Source: an uncultured Collinsella sp.
GTDB lineage: Bacteria > Actinomycetota > Coriobacteriia > Coriobacteriales > Coriobacteriaceae
Direction: 5' to 3'
NCBI GenBank assembly: GCA_900554585.1
Contig: USHS01000029.1
Coordinates: 1-10,107, forward strand
DNA: 10,107 nucleotides
Positions 4,998-10,107 of the stretch are shown piece by piece (position 1 is the stretch's first letter; each line of letters begins with the position of its first letter). The position numbers and the translations under genes are program-made. The notes below the pieces were generated by a model that saw only the letters and a list, made by a program, of their open reading frames with translations, ran no database searches and had not been told where the DNA came from.

Positions 4998-7625
4998 ATG
5001 AGAATCGATAAGCTAGCAATGACGTCGCGCGAGGCGTTGCAGACCGCCATGAGCACGGCTGCCGATGCGCAGGCCGGCGCGGTGGAGCCGATTCACCTGC
5101 TGTCTGCCCTGCTCGGTGCCGGCGAGCGCAATATCTCCGTGATCATCGAGCGCATCGGCGCTGATCCGGCCCAGCTCGCACGCTCCACGCAGGATGCCAT
5201 CGACCGCGCGCCCAAGGTTTCGGGCGAGGGTCAGCAGATGGGCCTGTCCAACGAGCTCGTCCGCGTCATCGAGAAGGCCGAGAAGAAGGCCACCAAGATG
5301 GGCGACAGCTTTGTGGTGACCGAGCATCTGCTGATGGCACTTGCCGAGGACAAGGGCGAGGCTGGTCGCGTACTGCGCGATGCCGGCGTGACCAAGGAGC
5401 GCATCGAGCAGGTCTACGAGGAGCTGCGCGGCGATGATCGCGTGACGTCTGCCGAGGACAAGACGCAGTTTGAGGCGCTGGAGCAGTACGGACGCAACAT
5501 CTGCGACCTTGCCCGTGCCGGCAAGCTCGACCCGGTCATCGGCCGTACCGACGAGATCCGTCGTACCATCCAGGTCCTGTCCCGTCGCACCAAGAACAAC
5601 CCCGTGCTCATCGGCGAGCCGGGCGTCGGCAAGACGGCCATCGTCGAGGGTATCGCCCAGCGTATCGTGGCCGGCGACGTGCCGAGCTCCCTGCGCGACC
5701 GCGACCTCATCGAGCTCGACATGAGCGCGCTGGTCGCCGGCGCCAAGTACCGCGGCGAGTTCGAGGACCGCTTGAAGGCCGTGCTCAAGGAGGTGCAGAA
5801 GTCCGAAGGTAAGGTCATCCTGTTCATCGATGAGCTCCATACCATCGTGGGCGCGGGTGCCACCGAGGGCTCCATGGACGCCGGCAACATCCTCAAGCCT
5901 GCGCTTGCCCGTGGCGACCTGCATGCGATCGGCGCGACCACGCTCGACGAATACCGCAAGTACATCGAGAAGGACGCGGCGCTTGCCCGTCGTTTCCAGA
6001 CAGTGATGGTCAGCGAGCCTACCGTCGAGGACACCATCTCGATCCTGCGTGGCCTCAAGGAGAAGTACGAGATCTTCCACGGCGTACATATCACCGATAG
6101 CGCGCTCGTGGCCGCCGCCGACCTCTCCGACCGCTACATCGCCGACCGCTTCCTGCCCGACAAGGCCATCGACCTGGTCGATGAGGCCGCAAGCCGCCTT
6201 CGCATGGAGCTCGACAGCATGCCGGTCGAGATCGACGCCACCACGCGTCAGCTCACCCAGCTGCAGATCGAGGAGCAGGCGCTCATGAAGGAGACCGACG
6301 ATGCCTCCAAGGAGCGTCTGGAGGCTCTGCGCCAGGAGATTGCCGAGGTCCAGGAAAAACTCAACGTGCAAAAGGCCGGCTGGCTTAACCAAAAGAACGC
6401 CATCGACCACGTGCAGGAGCTCAAGGGACAGCTCGACGAGGCCAAGAGCGAAGAGGAGCGCGCGACGCGCAACGGCGACCTGGGCCGTGCGTCCGAGCTG
6501 CGCTACTCCGTGATTCCGGGCCTGCAGCAGCAGATTCAGGATTCCGAGGCCGCGCTCGAGGCGCAAAAGCAGCAGGACGGCGAGGGCCTCAACGAGCAGG
6601 TGACCTCCGATGAGATCGCAGAGGTCGTGAGTGCCTGGACCGGCGTGCCCGTCTCCAAGATGATGCAGGGCGAGCTCGACAAGCTGAAGGGCTTGGAGGG
6701 TGAGCTGCATAAGCGCGTCATCGGTCAGGACGAGGCCGTCTCCGCTGTGGCCGCGGCCGTGCGTCGCAGCCGTGCGGGTCTCTCCGACCCGGACAAGCCC
6801 ATCGGCAGCTTCTTCTTCCTGGGCCCCACCGGCGTGGGCAAGACCGAGCTCGCCAAGGCGCTGGCCGAGTGCCTGTTCGATGACGAGCGCGCACTCGTGC
6901 GTATCGACATGTCCGAGTATATGGAGAAGTTCAGCGTCCAGCGTCTGATCGGTGCGCCCCCGGGATACGTGGGCTACGACGAGGGCGGCCAGCTCACCGA
7001 GGCCGTGCGCCGTCGTCCGTACTCCGTAATCTTGCTCGACGAGATGGAGAAGGCTCATCCGGATGTCTTCAACGTGCTGCTGCAGGTGCTCGACGACGGC
7101 CGCCTGACCGATGGCCAGGGTCGCCAAGTGTCCTTCAAGAACACGATTATCATCATGACGTCCAACGTGGGCTCCAAGGCCATCGCCGATCTGTCCGGTA
7201 AGGACGAGGAGGAGATGCGCCATCAGGTCGACGCCGCCATGGCTCAGACCTTCCGCCCCGAGTTCCTCAACCGTATCGACGATATCGTGGTGTTCCATCC
7301 GCTCGGCATGGCGCAGATCGAGAAGATCGTCGACATCCAGCTTGCCGACGTCCGCGCGCGTCTGGCCAAGGAGCGCATGACGCTTGCCATCACCCCGGCG
7401 GCCAAGCAGATGCTCGCCGTGGGCGGCCTGGACCCCGTGTTTGGCGCCCGTCCGCTCAAGCGTCTGGTTCAGCGCGAGGTCGTGGATGCCATCGCCGCCG
7501 CTATCATCGACGGCACGGTGCGCGAGGGCGATCAGGTGACGGTCGATGTCGACAAGGATGGCGGCTTTACCGTCGTGTGCGACAACACGCCGGCGGCCAT
7601 CTACGAGGTCCCCGACGCCGAGTAG
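4998..7625 (+). CDS. clpB: ATP-dependent disaggregase chaperone ClpB
   Basis: A full-length 875-residue cytoplasmic ClpB/Hsp104-family hexameric AAA+ unfoldase. With DnaK it extracts and refolds proteins from aggregates. Order: N-terminal Clp repeat domain about 1-145; first AAA+ module with Walker A GEPGVGKT (206-213), pore-loop KYRG (250-253), Walker B ILFIDE (274-279) and arginine finger R331/R332; coiled-coil middle domain about 405-530, which separates ClpB from ClpA, ClpC and ClpX; second AAA+ module with Walker A GPTGVGKT (609-616), pore loop GYVGY (656-660), Walker B ILLDE (678-682), sensor asparagine N723, arginine finger R759 and sensor-2 GARPLKR (816-822). No catalytic residue is missing. 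ATG 4998 follows AGAGAGGTG at good spacing. It has its own leader and terminator, without dnaK or grpE beside it. Heat-shock control is expected for the family but no known operator is seen. Confidence 0.98.
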   Translation: MRIDKLAMTSREALQTAMSTAADAQAGAVEPIHLLSALLGAGERNISVIIERIGADPAQLARSTQDAIDRAPKVSGEGQQMGLSNELVRVIEKAEKKATKMGDSFVVTEHLLMALAEDKGEAGRVLRDAGVTKERIEQVYEELRGDDRVTSAEDKTQFEALEQYGRNICDLARAGKLDPVIGRTDEIRRTIQVLSRRTKNNPVLIGEPGVGKTAIVEGIAQRIVAGDVPSSLRDRDLIELDMSALVAGAKYRGEFEDRLKAVLKEVQKSEGKVILFIDELHTIVGAGATEGSMDAGNILKPALARGDLHAIGATTLDEYRKYIEKDAALARRFQTVMVSEPTVEDTISILRGLKEKYEIFHGVHITDSALVAAADLSDRYIADRFLPDKAIDLVDEAASRLRMELDSMPVEIDATTRQLTQLQIEEQALMKETDDASKERLEALRQEIAEVQEKLNVQKAGWLNQKNAIDHVQELKGQLDEAKSEEERATRNGDLGRASELRYSVIPGLQQQIQDSEAALEAQKQQDGEGLNEQVTSDEIAEVVSAWTGVPVSKMMQGELDKLKGLEGELHKRVIGQDEAVSAVAAAVRRSRAGLSDPDKPIGSFFFLGPTGVGKTELAKALAECLFDDERALVRIDMSEYMEKFSVQRLIGAPPGYVGYDEGGQLTEAVRRRPYSVILLDEMEKAHPDVFNVLLQVLDDGRLTDGQGRQVSFKNTIIIMTSNVGSKAIADLSGKDEEEMRHQVDAAMAQTFRPEFLNRIDDIVVFHPLGMAQIEKIVDIQLADVRARLAKERMTLAITPAAKQMLAVGGLDPVFGARPLKRLVQREVVDAIAAAIIDGTVREGDQVTVDVDKDGGFTVVCDNTPAAIYEVPDAE

Positions 7626-7672
7626 ATTTTTGGGAGATGCCTTAAAATCTGCCAGTCGTCTCTAAACGCCAA

Positions 7673-7707
7673 GGGCGGCGGATCCAATTGGGTCCGCCGC
7701 CCTTTTT
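7673..7707 (+). terminator. Rho-independent terminator of clpB
   Basis: A 13-bp GC-rich stem (7673-7685 with 7690-7702, one G-U pair) with loop AATT is followed by TTTTT (7703-7707). It lies 48 nt after the clpB stop. Confidence 0.92.
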
Positions 7708-7743
7708 CGTGCGACAATCGATGATGTTGAGCGGATGCGATGT

Positions 7744-7749
7744 AAGGAG
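7744..7749 (+). promoter_or_regulatory. Ribosome binding site deciding the small-protein start
   Basis: AAGGAG lies 8 nt before ATG 7758 but only 2 nt before the in-frame ATG 7752, so the second ATG is the likely start. Confidence 0.6.
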
Positions 7750-7757
7750 CTATGCAG

Positions 7758-7931
7758 ATGAAAGACGAGAACAAGACAAGCGCGCCGGCGCCCAAGCCCA
7801 CGTCCAAACCGGCACCCAAGCCGCGCGACCCCTACATTCGCGCCGAGAACGAGGACGATGACGGCTACGATCCCTACAGCGATCGCCGCCCCGAGCGCGA
7901 GCCGATGTTCGAAGCCGACCCCTGGCGCTAA
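7758..7931 (+). CDS. Small acidic, proline-rich hypothetical protein (57 aa)
   Basis: Not a recognised family. The start is set by AAGGAG at 7744-7749. The first 25 residues are low-complexity, with Lys-Pro and Ala-Pro repeats, followed by an acidic stretch (ENEDDDG) and a C-terminus ending in DPWR. Tyrosines occur in DPY repeats. There is no membrane segment or signal peptide, so a mostly disordered cytoplasmic protein is likely. Codon use is GC-biased like clpB, and the strong ribosome binding site argues for a real gene. It starts 50 nt after the clpB terminator, so it needs read-through or its own promoter; none is clear. It ends 24 nt before a long palindrome. Confidence 0.6.
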   Translation: MKDENKTSAPAPKPTSKPAPKPRDPYIRAENEDDDGYDPYSDRRPEREPMFEADPWR

Positions 7932-7955
7932 GTGCCACCCAAAAGGCCACCAATA

Positions 7956-8022
7956 AGTTGCGGTGAAATAGGGACTGTTTTGCGGTTTGACCAGCAAAAA
8001 CAGTCCCTATTTCACCGCAACT
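7956..8022. repeat. Perfect 26-bp inverted repeat between convergent genes
   Basis: Arms at 7956-7981 and 7997-8022 are exact reverse complements over 26 nt (inner sequence GAAATAGGGACTGTTTT) around a 15-nt loop. It lies between the 3' ends of the small gene (7931) and the minus-strand gene (8064), where a bidirectional terminator would be expected, but no T-run follows either arm. The GGGACTG core resembles the GGGACAGG core of the family 1 repeats, hinting at a related class. Confidence 0.85.
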
Positions 8023-8063
8023 GCGTTAGGGATGTGGGTGTTGGGCGTCTGTCTTCGGGCCGG

Positions 8064-9566
8064 CTAGTCCTGGGCTTTGATGCTCGGCAGGAGAATCTGA
8101 GCGAGGTAGTCGGTCTCGAGTTTGGTCGCGGCGTCTGCCTTGCCGTCTTTACCGACCAGGTCGTTTTTGATCTGGCTGTATGTGTAGCGGTTGCCGGTCG
8201 TGAGCTCGACAAGCTCAATCGCCGTATCCATGGGGTAGGTCGACACGGGGTTCTGCGTACGCCCGTTGATGGTTTGCGGAATCACGTACGGATAGACAGG
8301 GCCGCTGGCGTAGACGGTGTAGCCGTTGCCTAGGTTGACCGTGCCCAAAACCGTATCGCCGTCGTCGGGGGTAAAGGTCTCGCCGTCGCGCACTGCGACA
8401 AGTGTCACGATTGGCGTATTGGTGTCATCGCCCAGATAGATGCACAGCGTGCTGCCGTTTTGCCAGGTCGCGACCTTGCCATACCACTCAACCGGAATAT
8501 CGAGCTGATACAGGTTCGTCGCCTTGTGTCGAGCGTCGGCATCGCGGGCGGACTGTGCCTCGCTTGCGCTTACGGCGTTGGCGGCGGCATCACGGCGCGT
8601 AATTGCCGCCTGCTGGAGTATCTTTGCCGCGGCGGCAGAGCTTGCGCCCCCTTCCTCGGCATACTTGGCGGCGGCATCGATCTGGTCGTCGGTCACCGTG
8701 TCGGCCGAAGGTACCTTGAGCTTAAAGGTGGCCTGGGCACTCAAATCCTGCCCATCGCTCTTAATGGTGACCTGCGCCTTGGTGGTCGGGACGGTGTAGA
8801 TGGTGCCGTCTTCCGCGATGGGGGATCCAGCAATGGAGAGCGTGTAATCGCCGGGCAGCAGCTTAATGCCGCGACCGTGCTCGTCAACGTAGAGCGTTTC
8901 GCTCACAGAAGAGCCGTCGGAGTCCTGGCCACTCACCTGCACGGGGATCTTTGAGCCGGTGGAGCAGTCGAGCCCCGCGGCATGTACGCCAATTTGCACC
9001 GACATCATGGTATGGGCGTTTGCGGCAACCACGGCGGCCTGCTCTTGCTGGTATCCGTTCCAAGCCGCATAGCCCGCGCCGCCGGCGACGAGCGCGACGG
9101 CAACAACGCCTGCCACCATCAGGTTGCGTCGCTTGGGCGACATCTTGCGATGGCGAACCTCGGCCTCGCGTGCCGAGGGAACGGACGGCAGGGGAATATC
9201 GCCCATGGCGATGGTCTCGTCCACGGCAGGCGCAGAGCCTAAGCCAGGGAGCTCGCGGGTCAGCGAATCTTCGGCGGGCAAGCTGTCGAGCAAGATGGTT
9301 TCCTCGCTCGTGTCGGATTCGGGCTGGTCGTCGGCCTCGCATTCGGATTCCTCGTGCCCCGCCTCGTCTTCGGTGGGCGCGGCGCCATCGTCTTTTGCAT
9401 CCTGATCATCGGGCTGCGCTTCGATTTCCGGCTCATCTCGCACATCAACGCTCGAATCGTCAAACGCAATCTCGGCCAGTGCGATCCGGTCAAGGCTCTC
9501 CAGGGCCTCGGCACACGCTTCTGCATCTTGGGCCGCATCCTCTTGGCCCATCGTCTCATCTTTCAT
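8064..9566 (-). CDS. Single-pass membrane protein with acidic cytoplasmic N-terminus
   Basis: A 500-residue protein without a family I can name. The start at ATG 9566 is chosen because GGGGG precedes it at 4 nt and because the possible extension to 9629 encodes an implausible aromatic and cysteine-rich N-terminus. Residues 1-145 are strongly acidic and low in hydrophobics, likely disordered, ending in a basic KRR cluster (145-147). One membrane segment is at about 149-169. The remaining 330 residues are probably outside: a beta-rich region about 185-285 resembling an Ig-like or PEGA-type fold (PGDYTLSI at 238-245), an Ala-rich helical stretch about 292-350, and a C-terminal domain 351-500 rich in Gly, Thr and Tyr. 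C201 and C375 are the only outer cysteines. It is convergent with the 57-aa gene, and its upstream region carries the terminator of the next gene. A sensor or cell-envelope role is inference. Confidence 0.82.
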   Translation of the reverse strand: MKDETMGQEDAAQDAEACAEALESLDRIALAEIAFDDSSVDVRDEPEIEAQPDDQDAKDDGAAPTEDEAGHEESECEADDQPESDTSEETILLDSLPAEDSLTRELPGLGSAPAVDETIAMGDIPLPSVPSAREAEVRHRKMSPKRRNLMVAGVVAVALVAGGAGYAAWNGYQQEQAAVVAANAHTMMSVQIGVHAAGLDCSTGSKIPVQVSGQDSDGSSVSETLYVDEHGRGIKLLPGDYTLSIAGSPIAEDGTIYTVPTTKAQVTIKSDGQDLSAQATFKLKVPSADTVTDDQIDAAAKYAEEGGASSAAAAKILQQAAITRRDAAANAVSASEAQSARDADARHKATNLYQLDIPVEWYGKVATWQNGSTLCIYLGDDTNTPIVTLVAVRDGETFTPDDGDTVLGTVNLGNGYTVYASGPVYPYVIPQTINGRTQNPVSTYPMDTAIELVELTTGNRYTYSQIKNDLVGKDGKADAATKLETDYLAQILLPSIKAQD

Positions 9567-9688
9567 ATATCCCCCAAGCTCAATATCGGGACAACACTGT
9601 ACCCAAAAATGGAGCCATATAAAGCGCATGCGAAATATAAGATCCGATTTAACCCGAGCGCATCGTTCAGTCGCATCCTCGCGGCAGC

Positions 9689-9729
9689 AAAAAGCCCCCG
9701 GAACGCGAACGAATCACATTCCGGGGGCT
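9689..9729 (-). terminator. Rho-independent terminator on the minus strand
   Basis: AGCCCCCGGAA (9693-9703) and TTCCGGGGGCT (9719-9729) form an 11-bp stem with a 15-nt loop. Read on the minus strand, the stem is followed by TTTTT (9693-9689). It ends the transcript of the gene whose stop is at 9800. Confidence 0.88.
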
Positions 9730-9739
9730 CTGCAATGCG

Positions 9740-9778
9740 TTGAGTTGCGCGGAGCCGGCTATGCGGCTTCGTACTCAA
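9740..9778. repeat. Nested inverted repeat after the membrane protein gene
   Basis: TTGAGT (9740-9745) pairs with ACTCAA (9773-9778), and AGCCG (9753-9757) with CGGCT (9764-9768) inside it. It lies in the 3' untranslated region of the gene ending at 9800. It could be a second 3'-end structure; confidence is low because the stems are short and interrupted. Confidence 0.3.
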
Positions 9779-9799
9779 GCGATGTTTGCGTCAGGCGCG

Positions 9800-10074
9800 T
9801 TACTCGGCGTGAGCGTAGTCCACCTTGGCGCGGCGAGCGGTGGCCTTCTCCCAATCGCTGGTGCCCTCAAAGACATCCTGCTTGTAGGGATTGCGGCCGA
9901 GCTTCTTGGCACGGTAGGCGATGTAGATGATTGCGGCGACGTTGGCGATCAGCGCGGCGACCGAGACCGCGGTAGCGGCGCCGGGGTCGAGCGTGGAGTG
10001 GGTCACAAAGATGGACTCCTCCTGGAAGTACGGGAACACCTGGGCAAACATGCACCAAATAGCAAGCGTGAAGG
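9800..10074 (-). CDS. C-terminal fragment of a polytopic membrane protein
   Basis: A partial gene; its 5' part lies beyond the contig end. About 90 residues are visible, and they do not identify the family. They show the end of one hydrophobic segment (AFTLAIWCMFAQVF, interrupted by the contig end), an outer loop with acidic and aromatic residues, one full membrane segment about 25 residues long (TAVSVAALIANVAAIIYIAY), and a basic then acidic cytoplasmic tail ending in YAHAE. The arrangement fits a transporter or permease C-terminus. An internal ATG at 10051 could be read as a start, but the hydrophobic segment continues past it, so the fragment is open at its 5' end. The frame meets a stop only inside the artificial adapter at 10082-10084. 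The strong minus-strand terminator 71 nt after its stop supports a real gene. Confidence 0.75.
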
Positions 10075-10107
10075 CTGTCTCTTATACACATCTGACGCTG
10101 CCGACGA
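10075..10107. other. Nextera sequencing adapter (non-genomic)
   Basis: The last 33 bases begin CTGTCTCTTATACACATCT, the reverse complement of the Tn5 mosaic end, and continue with the 14 bases of the Illumina Nextera read 1 tail to the exact end of the window. This is untrimmed library adapter. It creates a false reading frame beginning MCIRDS on the minus strand. Confidence 0.97.

Noticed and set aside
5013..7298. Long antisense open frame (about 760 codons) across clpB
   Set aside because: Same codon-bias shadow; the sense strand encodes complete ClpB.
9740..9778. HspR HAIR operator (TTGAGT and ACTCAA)
   Set aside because: The half-sites are 27 nt apart instead of 7, and they lie downstream of a gene end, not in a promoter.
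1..10074. tRNA, rRNA, integrase, transposase or toxin-antitoxin genes
   Set aside because: None was seen on either strand; the accessory-looking segment is supported by repeats and composition only.
9867..10091. Minus-strand frame starting MCIRDS
   Set aside because: Its start lies in the sequencing adapter, and it runs out of frame with the real membrane protein fragment.

Overview
The window reads as a high-GC Gram-positive chromosome, most likely a gut Coriobacteriia member such as Collinsella. This is inferred from strong G/C third-position codon use in the two large genes, the protein wording and the gene styles; no marker gene proves it. The last 33 bases (10075-10107) are not genomic. 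They match the Nextera transposase adapter, so the natural sequence ends at 10074, at a contig edge.

Layout. 1-201: a perfect hairpin, then a leader. 202-2502 (+): an aconitase-superfamily hydratase resembling E. coli YbhJ, followed by a long palindrome and a terminator-like hairpin. 2687-4820: an accessory-looking segment of lower apparent GC. It holds two divergent unrecognised genes (2976-3644 minus, 3840-4550 plus). Each encodes a protein of roughly 220-235 residues with one N-terminal membrane segment and a cysteine-containing outer domain. Two families of inverted repeats frame these genes. One is a 35-bp hairpin (13+9+13) in four copies. The other is a 57-bp hairpin (19+19+19) in five copies at about 80-bp pitch. 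The two families sit together with the same 9-nt gap on both sides of the gene pair. The two gene-poor stretches above 300 bases (2503-2975 and 4551-4997) are made almost entirely of these repeats, plus the clpB control region.

4998-7625 (+): clpB, the disaggregase chaperone, with all key motifs intact, its own upstream control region and a strong terminator. 7758-7931 (+): a 57-residue acidic, proline-rich small protein. 7956-8022: a perfect 26-bp inverted repeat between convergent genes. 8064-9566 (minus): a 500-residue single-pass membrane protein with an acidic cytoplasmic N-terminus. 9693-9729: a minus-strand terminator. 9800-10074 (minus): the C-terminal end of a polytopic membrane protein, cut by the contig end.

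The genes do not form one operon or pathway: clpB and the hydratase are separate housekeeping units, and each transcription unit looks closed by its own hairpin. The most notable unexplained content is the two-family palindrome composite around the divergent gene pair.
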